NCBI RefSeq assembly: GCF_021390645.1 | Contig: NZ_JAJEJT010000002.1 | Location: forward strand, 1,922,001 to 1,986,000 | Direction of reading: 5' to 3' | Source of the DNA: Paraburkholderia flagellata | GTDB taxonomy: Bacteria > Pseudomonadota > Gammaproteobacteria > Burkholderiales > Burkholderiaceae | Length of the DNA: 64,000 bases | Part shown: positions 42,694 through 52,199 of the stretch, in pieces | How the letters are laid out: every line of letters begins with the position of its first letter | Numbering within the stretch: the first letter of the stretch is position 1 | Translations under genes and position numbers: made by a program | Notes under the pieces: model-generated | Database searches by the model: none | Seen by the model: the letters and a program-made list of their open reading frames with translations, nothing else | Told to the model about the DNA's origin: nothing

Positions 42694-43526
42694 TAGCAGG
42701 TCTCCAGTACACGCCGCAAATGGGCAGCGAGTTCAACGAACTCAGGGGTTTCGCGGATTTCGAGCGTACGGTCTTCCGGCAACGTCACCGGCACGATCTC
42801 CCTCACACGGCCGGGGTTGGCCGCGAGCATCAGCACGCGTTGACCGAGAAAGGCCGCTTCATAGATGCTGTGCGTAACGAACAGCGTAGTCAGGTTCAAC
42901 TCCTTCCAGACCCGGCGCAGTTCCTCGTTGAGGCGGTCGCGGGTAATCTCGTCGAGCGCACCGAACGGCTCGTCCATCAGCAGCACCTTCGGGTCGCTGA
43001 CGAGCGCGCGCGCGATCGCGACCCGCTGGCGCATCCCACCGGACATCTCATGCGGGTACGCGTCTTCGCGCCCCTTCAGGCCGACTAGTTCGAGCAACTC
43101 GCGTGGCGTCGCGCGACCGGCTCGCGACTTGCCGCCTCCGATTTCCAACGGCAACTCAACATTCTGAAGAGCCGTTCGCCAAGGTAGTAGCGCGGCGTCC
43201 TGAAACACGAAGCCAATGTCGCGGCGCCCGCGCGCGACCTGGGGCGCCGCGCCGAGCACGCAGATGTCGCCACGGCTCGGCTTGATGAGGTCCGCGACGA
43301 CCCGCAACAGCGTCGACTTCCCGCAGCCAGAAGGTCCAAGCAGGGTGAGAAATTCGCCCGCTCCGACGTCCAGACTCAAGCCCTCGATTGCAGTGACACT
43401 GTGGCGATCCGTGAAGAAGCGCACGCTGATATTGCGGCAGCTGATCGATGAATCAGCGAATTGAGGCTCCGCTAAGGACGAGCCGGTTTGTTCCGCTCGA
43501 GGCGGATTGAGAGTGGCAGCATTCAT
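42693..43526 (-). CDS. ABC importer ATPase (SsuB/TauB-like)
   Basis: A 277-residue ATPase. Walker A is GPSGCGKST, the signature is MSGGMRQRVAIARAL, Walker B is VLLMDEPFGALDE and the switch is FVTHSIYEAAFLGQRV. It belongs to the nitrate/sulfonate/taurine class. It follows the binding-protein gene by 3 bp and overlaps the permease gene by one base. Confidence 0.94.
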   Translation of the reverse strand: MNAATLNPPRAEQTGSSLAEPQFADSSISCRNISVRFFTDRHSVTAIEGLSLDVGAGEFLTLLGPSGCGKSTLLRVVADLIKPSRGDICVLGAAPQVARGRRDIGFVFQDAALLPWRTALQNVELPLEIGGGKSRAGRATPRELLELVGLKGREDAYPHEMSGGMRQRVAIARALVSDPKVLLMDEPFGALDEITRDRLNEELRRVWKELNLTTLFVTHSIYEAAFLGQRVLMLAANPGRVREIVPVTLPEDRTLEIRETPEFVELAAHLRRVLETC

Positions 43527-43529
43527 GAA

Positions 43530-44561
43530 TTACACCAGGAGTCGAGATGGCCGGGTAGCGTCCAGAACGTCCAGTGTCATGACGTCCTCGACCTTGGGCT
43601 GTTGCGCCACAAACTGACCGAGTTGGCCATACATCGAGATCTGCTCTTCCCAGACCTTCGCGTCCATCGCGCCCCATCCATGTGCCTGCGTGGTCTGGTT
43701 GAACGCATAGCCCATGAGCGAATCGACGGAAACCCGCTCATCGACGTAGTTCAAGTTCGGATATTCCTCGACGAGCAGGCGGACCGCTTCGTCACGATGA
43801 GCGTTCGCGTAAATCCAACCGCGTGCGGTCGCCCTCAGGAAGCGTGTGACGGTGTCGGGATGCTCCCTGAGTGTCACGCTCGTCGTGTAGTACGGCAGTG
43901 CGTAGAGGTGCACTCCAGCGTCCCACAGTCGCAGGTCGACGCGTTCGGTGCCGAGCGGCTTGAGTGCCGAGGTATTCGTTTGCCAGCCCGTCACCGCATC
44001 GACCTGTCCGCTCAACAGCGGCATCATGTCGGCTCCAATTGGCACAATGTCGACCTGGCTCTCTGGAATGCTGTTTTTGGCAAGTAGCGCCTTAAGCAAG
44101 ACCATGCCAGTTGCCTGGATGCCGATGCGCTTGCCGATCATGTCGTGCGGCGTGCGGATTGGCTTCCTCTTAAGAGAAAAGAACGTGTAAGGATGTTGCT
44201 GGAGTCCGACGGCGATGCACTTTATCGGCAGGCCTTGAGAGACGGCCAGCATGATGGACGGACTCGATGAAATCTCGCCTGCCTCGAAGCGCCCGGACGC
44301 AACGATGGCCACGCCATCAATGTTCGGGCCACCCGGTTGAATGTGAAAATCGATGCCTTCCTGCTCGTAGTACCCGAGTCGCTTCGCCGTAACCTCGGCG
44401 ATCTGATTGCCGCCTGGGATCCATCCGAGCTGCATATTGACCGTTACTCTGCTACCAGCGAAAGCGCGTACCGAAAGCAGCGCACCTGCTGCGACGACAC
44501 CACCAGCTGCGACGGTCATACGTAGCAAACGACGGCGCTCGGTATTTTCAATTGCTGACAT
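43530..44561 (-). CDS. ABC importer substrate-binding protein (NMT1/SsuA-like), Tat-type signal
   Basis: A 343-residue binding protein from the ATG at 44561 (GGAG six bases upstream; an ATG at 44567 is possible). The N-terminus ENTERRRLLRMTVAAGGVVA looks like a twin-arginine signal. The mature part begins VTVNMQLGWIPGGNQIAEVT and has the NMT1/THI5-like fold with KRIGIQATGMVLLKALLAKN. This family takes up sulfonates, pyrimidine precursors or aromatic acids; the downstream CoA genes favour a carboxylic acid. It is the first gene of the operon and diverges from the porin gene. Confidence 0.9.
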   Translation of the reverse strand: MSAIENTERRRLLRMTVAAGGVVAAGALLSVRAFAGSRVTVNMQLGWIPGGNQIAEVTAKRLGYYEQEGIDFHIQPGGPNIDGVAIVASGRFEAGEISSSPSIMLAVSQGLPIKCIAVGLQQHPYTFFSLKRKPIRTPHDMIGKRIGIQATGMVLLKALLAKNSIPESQVDIVPIGADMMPLLSGQVDAVTGWQTNTSALKPLGTERVDLRLWDAGVHLYALPYYTTSVTLREHPDTVTRFLRATARGWIYANAHRDEAVRLLVEEYPNLNYVDERVSVDSLMGYAFNQTTQAHGWGAMDAKVWEEQISMYGQLGQFVAQQPKVEDVMTLDVLDATRPSRLLV

Positions 44562-45102
44562 CTCCATCTCCGGTGATCCTTCGGGGGTTCAGGACGCCGG
44601 TCTTGTCTTTTGTCCGAGTGCTGCCGGCGGAATGAATTCTCGATAGCCAAAAGTGTCCCCGCAAGCATCAATTTTTGCGACGCGTGATGCCAGAATTCGC
44701 TCACTCAAGATTCTGAAGGGAATCTGAAATTCGAGATGCACCGTGCGCAAATCGCGCACCAAAGGAAGGACACCACTCGAAAATTTCGCTCGCTGGTAGC
44801 CAAAATCAATGCTAGACCGCGAGAATTTTGATCCGCAAGAATCAGTTCGCCGACGGGGTTGGCCGTGCAAGCGCCCGGTGTATTCAAATACCGAGCGACG
44901 AAGTATTTATCACGAACAGCTCTCACGCCGACCGGCGTGACTTGCCTCACATCGCGTTGGACTCGCGTTCGGTCACTAACTGGCAAACCGGCGGGCGACC
45001 TCGACGCAACAAGCTTTCGCTTCATCAGACGTTCGATTCGCAGTCCTTCCGATATGCGAGCGAATCATTCATCCCGATGCAAAATAACTACTCAATGGAA
45101 TC
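44562..45102. other. Divergent promoter region of the catabolic operon and porin
   Basis: About 540 bp between the operon's first gene and the porin gene. It must hold both promoters and the binding site of the operon's LysR regulator. No gene is supported. Confidence 0.5.
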
Positions 45103-46230
45103 ATGAATCGCCGTCTCTTCCTTCTTGCCGCGACCGCCTTCGCCTGCCAGGCCGCCTCTGCCCAATCCAGCGTGACCCTCTACGGACTGATTTCGACCGG
45201 CATCGTCTACACGAACAACCAGGTCGGCTCCGACCACCATGGCCACTCAACGTGGCAATTCGCGAGCGGACCCATGCAAACGCCACGCTGGGGCATGAAA
45301 GGGGTCGAGGACCTCGGCGGTGGTCTAAAGGCCATCTTCATACTGGAGAACGGGTACAGCATCGCCAACGGAACGCTTTCGCAAGGCGGGCGCATGTTCG
45401 GACGGCAGGCGTTCGTCGGCGTGTCGTCGAATTCATACGGTACTTTGACGCTCGGGCGTCAATACGATGAAGCGGTAACACTCTGTATCTTTGAATCGGC
45501 ATGCCAGTTTGCGGCATACGGCGCACATATCGGGGACAGCGACAACGTGTTCGACACATTCCGCATAAACAACGCGGTCCAGTACAAAAGCATTAACTAC
45601 CGGGGACTTCAGGTTGAAGGACTTTACGGCTTTTCTAACAAGGCAGGAGGCTTCTCGGATAACAATGCCTATAGCGCCGCAGCACAGTATGCGAACGGGG
45701 CGCTAACACTTGGGGCAGCCTATCTGCAGGTCAACAATCCCAATGACTCGAACAATACCAACGGAGCAGTTGTCAACGACTATGGATTCTCGTCCCCGTT
45801 CATCACCAATCCCGCAACAGGATCCGGCGTGAGCAAGCAACGGATGTTTGGCGCAGGTGGCGCCTACGCGTTCGGTACTGCGAGTGTCTCGCTGCTCTAT
45901 ACGAACGTCATGTTCCAATACCTCGACACTTCTCGGCTGTCACTGCAAAACGGCGAAATTTCCTTGACCGATTTTGTGCGCCCAAACGTCTTGCTCGGCG
46001 CAGCCTACATCTTTACGACGGGCTCGTACCATCCGCAAAACGACGATCCGAAATGGCATCAGGTGAACGCCGGTGTCGACTATCTTGTCAGCAAGAGGAC
46101 CGACCTCTTCCTCGTCGGGATCTATCAGAAGGCAGCAGGCGACGCACGATTCGCACAGATTTATTCGCTTTCTCCGTCGAGCACGAAGACACAAGTCTCG
46201 GCCGTCATTGGCATGCGACACAAGTGGTAG
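45103..46230 (+). CDS. Gram-negative trimeric porin, Burkholderiales type
   Basis: A 375-residue porin. The signal peptide is MNRRLFLLAATAFACQAASAQ. The mature protein begins SSVTLYGLISTGIVYTNNQV, the hallmark of the beta-proteobacterial OmpC-like porins, and shows RWGMKGVEDLGGGLKAIFIL and GRQAFVGVSSNSYGTLTLGR (L3-type constriction region). It ends with a C-terminal aromatic residue, KTQVSAVIGMRHKW, as needed for barrel assembly. Divergent from the importer operon, it probably brings the same substrate across the outer membrane. Confidence 0.95.
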   Translation: MNRRLFLLAATAFACQAASAQSSVTLYGLISTGIVYTNNQVGSDHHGHSTWQFASGPMQTPRWGMKGVEDLGGGLKAIFILENGYSIANGTLSQGGRMFGRQAFVGVSSNSYGTLTLGRQYDEAVTLCIFESACQFAAYGAHIGDSDNVFDTFRINNAVQYKSINYRGLQVEGLYGFSNKAGGFSDNNAYSAAAQYANGALTLGAAYLQVNNPNDSNNTNGAVVNDYGFSSPFITNPATGSGVSKQRMFGAGGAYAFGTASVSLLYTNVMFQYLDTSRLSLQNGEISLTDFVRPNVLLGAAYIFTTGSYHPQNDDPKWHQVNAGVDYLVSKRTDLFLVGIYQKAAGDARFAQIYSLSPSSTKTQVSAVIGMRHKW

Positions 46231-46305
46231 GGCTGTTAGGTTTAAAAAACCGTGACCCGACCAGTCTGCCGTGACCGTTGGTTTGAAGGTACAAATTGCC
46301 CGTGC

Positions 46306-46333
46306 AGACCGTTCTCGTGGATGCGAACGGTCT
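46306..46333. terminator. Hairpin between convergent genes
   Basis: Arms AGACCGTTC (46306-46314) and GAACGGTCT (46325-46333) pair perfectly around a 10-base loop, 76 bp after the porin stop and 85 bp before the end of the opposite gene. No T-run follows, so it is a probable rather than certain bidirectional stop. Confidence 0.5.
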
Positions 46334-46417
46334 CACCATCAGCCTCCGTCTGCCGTGCAACGCTTGGTAAGGCTGAGGAGTCCTGCCGCTAAACGGCGAA
46401 GTCCCACCACGAGAACG

Positions 46418-47647
46418 TTATCGGCCGCTAGATTCCAGATCGACGATCCTCAACTCACCCTTCGAGGAGTTCACACATCCAGTCGTGTTGATCATTGCGG
46501 GCTGCCCCTCACTGTGACGCGCCCAGCCGCGTGGGAAATCGAGTTTGTTGGGGCAAACGAATCTAACTTCGCCGAACTGGAAGGCGATCGATGCACTAAC
46601 AAGATTATCTTGCTTATCAGAATGCGGCCTATAGAGAAGCATCTTGTACATCTGAACCTCGTCAGGCTTCGTGATCTCGTATGTTCGAAGATTGGGGTCG
46701 ACGATGCCCATGGCCCTCATGGTGCCAACGTTCAGCCCCTGAACCAAAAATCCACTGACCGTCATGGCGGCTAGAACGAAGCCTACCGCGATTCCCGCGT
46801 GCTTGAACGCCCTCGTACCCGCAGCCCCGGAAGCGCGATTTCTTAAATAGACGAGCCCGGGAAGAATACCCACAAGCACGACACAAAGCGCAAGGGCTGC
46901 GGCTCCCCAGCCCTTTTCTGGAAGGGCGTAAGCATCCGCCAACGCATAGACGGTCCAGATTGGAAAAAGCGAGTAGAGGCCAGCTACCACGGTACCCGCC
47001 GCGACGGCAAGGCTTTTCCCTATTCGACGGCGTCGCAAGAACTTCCAGAGCGGCACGATATCCGGGCAGTCCAGCCACTTGGGCACTACGGTGGTGTGTG
47101 CGTGTCCCGGCATCCGCAACGAATGGTTAAGCACTCGGAGCCAGCTCGGGCTCCACAGCGCCATCGCAAACGATGCGATACCAGATGCCGCAAGCACACA
47201 CCAAAACATCAACCAAAGCCCAGGAATGCCTCCACTGAAGCCAAAGAAGCCCAGACACGCGCTGTAGAAAATTGCCCACACGAAGGACGTCAATCCAGCA
47301 AGCTTCCATAGTCCGCCGCCTTCCCCGTCCGATTTTGAATCGGTGAAGAAGCATGTTAAGAGCACTGACGGTGCAACGGTACAAATGATGAACGCTCCCC
47401 ACGTGAGGAGCGTCGCCTGAAGCAGCGCCGACAAGCCAGCAGCGGAAAGCGCAGCCGATGCGAATAGTTCGGTATGTCCGATCAAGCGCAAATACGCATA
47501 TACCTGGAGCGCTGAGACCGGGAGCAAGACAACGCTCGTCTTAATTACGGCATCCAGCACGTCTCTGTAGTAGTTTAAGAGGTCTCTAAACTCCGCCTTT
47601 TTTCTCTCCGGCTTCCGGAGACGCCCCGAACCCTTAAGATGCTTCAT
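46418..47647 (-). CDS. Polytopic membrane protein of unknown function
   Basis: A 409-residue protein with about eight to ten hydrophobic segments (for example TSVVLLPVSALQVYAYLRLI, LLTWGAFIICTVAPSVLLTC, LAVAAGTVVAGLYSLFPIWT, AGIAVGFVLAAMTVSGFLVQ) and a soluble C-terminal domain of about 110 residues (DPNLRTYEITKPDEVQMYKM, FQFGEVRFVCPNKLDFPRGW). The N-terminal 30 residues are basic and presumably cytoplasmic. No family recognised. The start has only a weak SD. It is separated from the H-NS-like gene upstream by an intrinsic terminator. Confidence 0.75.
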   Translation of the reverse strand: MKHLKGSGRLRKPERKKAEFRDLLNYYRDVLDAVIKTSVVLLPVSALQVYAYLRLIGHTELFASAALSAAGLSALLQATLLTWGAFIICTVAPSVLLTCFFTDSKSDGEGGGLWKLAGLTSFVWAIFYSACLGFFGFSGGIPGLWLMFWCVLAASGIASFAMALWSPSWLRVLNHSLRMPGHAHTTVVPKWLDCPDIVPLWKFLRRRRIGKSLAVAAGTVVAGLYSLFPIWTVYALADAYALPEKGWGAAALALCVVLVGILPGLVYLRNRASGAAGTRAFKHAGIAVGFVLAAMTVSGFLVQGLNVGTMRAMGIVDPNLRTYEITKPDEVQMYKMLLYRPHSDKQDNLVSASIAFQFGEVRFVCPNKLDFPRGWARHSEGQPAMINTTGCVNSSKGELRIVDLESSGR

Positions 47648-47952
47648 ATAGCTTTTCGATAGTTATAACGATTCCTGCGGGCGAGTTCATACCGGCACCA
47701 CGCCCAAAGGCGTTAAATTATCATACGAATAAAACTCACAGGAAGCAAAGCAGCAGAGTCGAGACCACATCAGGTCTCACAACTGGTGACGGTGGACGAG
47801 CTACGGGCTTTGGGAAGAGCCGGATAGTTGTATGACCCCAGCCATTTGAGAAGGCGAGTTGTTTGCGTAGAAGAGGCTTCGATGCCAGATCGCCAGCGCT
47901 CCGAGGCGGCTAGAGCTGTTGATTCTCCCCCACGGCTCCCGGCCTTAAAGCA

Positions 47953-48007
47953 CAAAAAAGCCGCTGCGCCAAAAGCTCACTCAGGAGCCTTTCAGCGCGG
48001 CGGCCTT
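47953..48007 (-). terminator. Intrinsic terminator of the H-NS-like gene
   Basis: On the minus strand GCCGCCGCGC (48004-47995) pairs with GCGCAGCGGC (47969-47960) with one mismatch. A smaller stem lies between them, and a TTTTTT run follows the second arm at once. It lies about 45 bp after the H-NS-like stop. Confidence 0.75.
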
Positions 48008-48049
48008 TATACTTCCGCGTCGCAAATTCTTGCTCACGGGTAGTTACTG

Positions 48050-48886
48050 CTAGAGCGATCCCATCGACGCAGCGCTCGATTGTTCCACTGCCGCTACCGG
48101 CGCGACCGCTTCCGCCGCTACCTTCTTTGCCCGCGCCTTCCTAGCTGGTGCCTTCCGGGCTGCAGCTTTCTTCGCCGTGGACTTCTTTGCCGCCGCCTTC
48201 TCGACGACGAGAACTTGCGCCTCAACTTTAGCGCCGGGAGTCTTGGCACGAACGACCTTTCTCGCCACCGCGCCACGCTTGGCGGCCGCCTTCTTCGCAG
48301 CGCCCCGCTTCACTGCGGGCTTTTTCACTCCGGCCTTTTTGGCTGGTTCTGCTTTAGCGCCTCTTGAACCGGTTGCCGTCGTTGCCGCTTCTTCCCCAAT
48401 CAAAAATTTTGTGCGGTCCTTTGCATCCGCAAGCCATGCCGGAGCCCGGCCTCGCCCGCTCCACGTTGCGCCGGTCTTCGGGTCGCGATACATCGCGGGT
48501 TGCGGGCCACGCGGATAATTTCCGGGCCTTGCCCCAACCTTGACTTCAGATTGAGCTACCGACTTCCCACTTTCGACCAGAAACTTCGTCCGATCCTTTG
48601 CTCCAGCAATCCACGCAGGCGCTCGCCCACGCCCCGACCACGATGCTCCGGTTTTCGGGTCAACATACTTTGCAGCGACCGCACCTCGTTTATCGACCGC
48701 CTTGGCCACTGACTTGCGACCGCGTCGGCCACCGATATGCGCATCGATGTCAGCGGTACTGATTCCGTGCTTATTCATTAAATCACGGATCTTCTCGAGA
48801 ACACTGGAACTCTGCTTCGCCACTACCGCCGCAGCTTGTGCCTGGAGCTTCGCGATTCTTGCCTGAATTTGTTCGAGAGTCGCCAT
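48050..48886 (-). CDS. H-NS-family protein with two DNA-binding cores and an H1-like tail
   Basis: A 278-residue nucleoid protein. Residues 1-50 form the helical oligomerisation region. Two copies of the H-NS DNA-binding core follow: YVDPKTGASWSGRGRAPAWI (74-93) and YRDPKTGATWSGRGRAPAWL (133-152), each ending in AKDRTKFL. Residues 170-265 are a Lys/Ala/Pro-rich tail (many AAKK and ARK steps) like histone H1. H-NS proteins silence AT-rich acquired DNA. Doubled cores in one chain are, to my knowledge, a known variant in Burkholderiales; the H1-like tail adds a second DNA-contact mode. It lies inside accessory DNA, so it may silence this island. Confidence 0.9.
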   Translation of the reverse strand: MATLEQIQARIAKLQAQAAAVVAKQSSSVLEKIRDLMNKHGISTADIDAHIGGRRGRKSVAKAVDKRGAVAAKYVDPKTGASWSGRGRAPAWIAGAKDRTKFLVESGKSVAQSEVKVGARPGNYPRGPQPAMYRDPKTGATWSGRGRAPAWLADAKDRTKFLIGEEAATTATGSRGAKAEPAKKAGVKKPAVKRGAAKKAAAKRGAVARKVVRAKTPGAKVEAQVLVVEKAAAKKSTAKKAAARKAPARKARAKKVAAEAVAPVAAVEQSSAASMGSL

Positions 48887-49542
48887 AGTAATCTCATGTT
48901 GGAACGATTTCCGGAACTATGCCACAGTCAGTCGCTCGTATGCTAGTTCCGTGTCCTATTTAATGTCTTTATCTAGCAAAAAAGCGCAGCGCAAGTGACT
49001 ACACATTCTTTCGAGAGCTGGTCCAGTCTCGAAAATCGCCGAGTCTCCATTCACGGCCTCTCGGCATCAAATTCGCCTGGGCTCCGTCGCTGACATATCG
49101 CACCGGAGTCGCGTCGGCGGACGCTCCACACGTATTCGGCGTCGGAATCATAGCCGCCCGGACCGAGGAGATGGTAACGACGCCCGCTTTCCGTCACGCC
49201 TGTACAGCGTTGAGCGTCGAGTTCGATAACCTTCGTGCTCACTCGCCCGTAACCGGACCATGTGTCAAATCCGACGAAATGACCGTCCCCAGCGTCGGTC
49301 CGACGAAGGGACCAGCGCTCGAGGAAGACCTCAGGAAGAGACTAGTGCATGGAAAACGGCCACCGCCCAAGCCCCGTCCGTGGATGTACTCGAGCATTTT
49401 GACATGCGCTATGAAGGCGAAGCGCCACTCTCTTTCCAGAAAGCTCTTACGTCTCCATAAGCGAAGCCATCTGCAATCGCATTGACGTCGACGATAAAAC
49501 CATTGGCTACACCTCATACACCCAATAGCTTCCTACTCACAC
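48887..49542. other. Region with a truncated gene copy
   Basis: It holds the H-NS-like gene's promoter on the left and a decayed relative of the hypothetical protein at 16596-16994 (49051-49330, minus strand). No intact gene is supported. Confidence 0.55.
49051..49330 (-). pseudogene. Truncated relative of the TniQ-operon hypothetical gene
   Basis: The minus strand reads VFLERWSLRRTDAGDGHFVG, then FDTWSGYGRVSTKVIELDAQ, RCTGVTESGRRYHLLGPG and GYDSDAEYVW. These align closely with the protein at 16596-16994. A TAG lies about 8 codons upstream of the VFLE segment in frame, and no start is available. The last 15 residues diverge after YVW, suggesting a frameshift. A second copy so far away implies that a similar island once inserted here. 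Confidence 0.75.
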
Positions 49543-49956
49543 ATGCCTAAAATAAAACTAGAAAAGCCCGGCTTCTTCGAAATCGTTTGGGAATTCGACA
49601 AGCTTATCGATAGCTTGCTCAAGCAATTCGACTATATCGACATCGACAACAACGAGCTTGCCCAAAGAGCGATTGAGCTAGCCCCGCGATATAAATCCGT
49701 GATGAACGATGACAACATATTCGGGCATTTGATGGACTATAAAACCCGCGACAACGAGCACATTAGGAATTGTGCACACTGCCACCTATTACAGGAAGCG
49801 GAGCAACTCGTCGTCTATATCAGGCGCAGGCGCGCGGACGCGTGGAAAAGAGTGTCAGCACTGGATGAGCTTTGGAACGGCCCTCGGAAACGGCCTAGCC
49901 CAAGTTACGACTACTCCGACGAAGTTGGCATCCTGACAGAAAGCAGCTTCATATAG
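49543..49956 (+). CDS. Hypothetical protein
   Basis: A 137-residue, mostly helical soluble protein (MPKIKLEKPGFFEIVWEFDK, DIDNNELAQRAIELAPRYKS). It contains one CxxC (RNCAHCHLLQEAEQLVVYI) that may bind a metal or form a disulfide. The C-terminus is basic then acidic. The family is not recognised. A clear SD is lacking, so the start is uncertain. It stands alone between the truncated gene copy and the amidohydrolase. Confidence 0.55.
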   Translation: MPKIKLEKPGFFEIVWEFDKLIDSLLKQFDYIDIDNNELAQRAIELAPRYKSVMNDDNIFGHLMDYKTRDNEHIRNCAHCHLLQEAEQLVVYIRRRRADAWKRVSALDELWNGPRKRPSPSYDYSDEVGILTESSFI

Positions 49957-50267
49957 TCTAGCTGGAGTACTCAATGTTTTCTCAAGACAGCTCAGATGAT
50001 TTTCTGTTTTAGTGTAAGCGGTTCGAGTATTCGGGCGAGTGAGTTCGCTCCATCCGAATCATTGCGGGAGGTAGCATTCGTTCACACCTATTGCCCAGAG
50101 TGGCGCGTCGGTCTTTCGTACCCTGCCTGACTGCCCTCCTTCGAACTCCGATAAAGCGCTTCGATGCCCCGGTATGGGGCCTTTCGTCTGTTCGCTTTCA
50201 CACATTCAAAGCATGCCAGCCCACGCATACTGAAACCAAGACAGAGAGTCGATGAATTGAGGGGAAA
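49957..50267. other. Promoter region of the amidohydrolase gene
   Basis: About 310 bp with no gene. Base composition is near average and no strong repeat was seen. The amidohydrolase ATG is preceded by TTGAGGGGAAA. Confidence 0.45.
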
Positions 50268-52109
50268 ATGAAAGCATACATACGAAAGGCGACAGATCGA
50301 CTATCCATACATCCTCGAAGCATATCTAACGCCTCCTTTTCGCTTGCGGGAAGACGCCAAGCACTTCGAATAATCGCGGGCTTGGCGTTGCCGAGTGTCT
50401 CGACCGTAGCTTTCGCCACGCTCGGCGGTGCAAGCGCATCCTCAGCCCCGCCTCCTCCGACCGAACAGAAGATCCACCCCATCCTCAAACCGCTGAAGAT
50501 CAACCGAGGCGGCAAGCCCACAGGGTTTTGCATCGACGTCCACGCACATATCTTCAACGCGAGTGACATAGACGTCGTCGGTTTCATCAGAAAGGATGTT
50601 GGACATAAATTTGTCGGCGATATTGAGCGCTTTATTGATGGCATGGCGTTGGTCGCCGGAGAACTCCAGAACATAGAAATCTCTGCTGCGAAAGAGCTGG
50701 GCTTTTTGCGTGAGATTGCCGAAAAAATGAGAGGAATGAGCGATGTAAATATCGCCAAGGAGATGGACGGGTTCGCAAGTGGTAAACGCGACTCTATTGC
50801 CCGAGATATCGCGCAGGCAATGACCAAACATGACGGCCTTATAGATCTATACAAGAAGCTCAAACGCGAATTCTACGAACAGTCGCAAAAGGCAGAGTCA
50901 AAACGCGAACCGCCCAAGCAGGCCACGCCCATCCCGGGACCAACGACTTTCGATGAAAAGACTGTATTGAATGCGATAGATCCCGCGAGAAGGATCAGGG
51001 AATATGACCGATTCACTGCCGGCATCCCCGGGGTCATTCCGCGCTTCGATCCCGATGGCACATTCGAACTCGTCGGCCACATGCTGTCCTACCGCTGGAT
51101 GAATCTGAGGGATTACGCGCGCTTCTACACAGAGAACAATAACGCGTTCGGCATCGATGCGATGTTTGCCTCATTTGTCAACTTCGACCGCTGGCTCAAC
51201 ATTGCGGGCACGTCGTCTCAGGCCGAGCAGATGGAGCTACACGCCCTTCTTTCCAAACTCAGTGGCGGCTATATGCTGCCCATTGTGGCCTACAACCCAT
51301 GGACCGACATCGCAGAGAAGGATGCGTCATTCAAGTTGGTGCAAGACGCGGTGCTGAATCACGGGTTCATCGGCGTAAAGATTTATCCACCAACTGGATT
51401 TTTTCCCTACGGCAATGGCTCGTTGCATTACCCAACTAGCGAACGCCATCCCCCATTGGATGCGCTAGATGAGAAGTTGTTGCAGATGTTCTCGTGGTGC
51501 GCGAAAAACAATGTTCCTGTGATGGCACATTCGGCAGAATCCAACGGGCGAGATGCCGGCAGCGACACGTTTGGTGGTCCGGACGGCTGGAAGGCGCTAC
51601 TCAACAGGATCGGCACGACACCACCAGTCATAGGCTCGCTTGCGCATTTTGGCGGAGGCGAAAGCGCGTCAATGACTGCACCGAACAATTGGCCGGAGCG
51701 GTTCGCGGTAATGATGGCGTCGCCCCAAGGTAAACGGCTTTTCGGCGATCTCGCGTTTTGGGACCAGATGTTGGACTGTAGCCTCCCGCACGATAAATGC
51801 GACGTCGCGAAAGAACGCCTTAGGACCGCGTTTTCGAAGAATGTTGACCTCTCCAAGAGACTGATGTTTGGAACCGACTGGGACATGCTGTCTCAGGTTC
51901 CGCGATGGGACCGCTATCCGACCATCTTAGTCAGAAATCTACGCGGGATCGTTCTTGATCTGAACGCGTTTCTTTACGAGAACGCAATGAGATGCTTTGG
52001 CTTAGAAAATGGCGGGGCGCAGCGAAGCCGCGTTCTTAACGAATTGAGTAAGGTCGAGGGCCACCTGCCGGAGTGGCTTCAGTTCGCGCCATCCGTTGAT
52101 GGAACTTAG
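50268..52109 (+). CDS. Exported amidohydrolase (metal-dependent hydrolase, TIM-barrel)
   Basis: A 613-residue protein of the amidohydrolase superfamily. The N-terminus has a twin-arginine-like signal (SLAGRRQALRIIAGLALPSV). The first metal motif is GFCIDVHAHIFNASD (HxH); later metal-site candidates are VPVMAHSAES and FGTDWDML, the usual His and final Asp. A long helical insertion (about residues 140-230, with KRDSIARDIAQAMTKHDGLI) separates the first strand from the rest, which is unusual. Substrates of this superfamily vary widely. The next gene is 90 bp downstream on the same strand and may be co-transcribed. Confidence 0.85.
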   Translation: MKAYIRKATDRLSIHPRSISNASFSLAGRRQALRIIAGLALPSVSTVAFATLGGASASSAPPPPTEQKIHPILKPLKINRGGKPTGFCIDVHAHIFNASDIDVVGFIRKDVGHKFVGDIERFIDGMALVAGELQNIEISAAKELGFLREIAEKMRGMSDVNIAKEMDGFASGKRDSIARDIAQAMTKHDGLIDLYKKLKREFYEQSQKAESKREPPKQATPIPGPTTFDEKTVLNAIDPARRIREYDRFTAGIPGVIPRFDPDGTFELVGHMLSYRWMNLRDYARFYTENNNAFGIDAMFASFVNFDRWLNIAGTSSQAEQMELHALLSKLSGGYMLPIVAYNPWTDIAEKDASFKLVQDAVLNHGFIGVKIYPPTGFFPYGNGSLHYPTSERHPPLDALDEKLLQMFSWCAKNNVPVMAHSAESNGRDAGSDTFGGPDGWKALLNRIGTTPPVIGSLAHFGGGESASMTAPNNWPERFAVMMASPQGKRLFGDLAFWDQMLDCSLPHDKCDVAKERLRTAFSKNVDLSKRLMFGTDWDMLSQVPRWDRYPTILVRNLRGIVLDLNAFLYENAMRCFGLENGGAQRSRVLNELSKVEGHLPEWLQFAPSVDGT

Positions 52110-52199
52110 GCGAGTGACAGGCGATGTACTATCTTCTAGAACTACGTATCGCTTGGATCTGATTTCACCGAGAAACCAACTCAAATATGAGGAGTGGAA

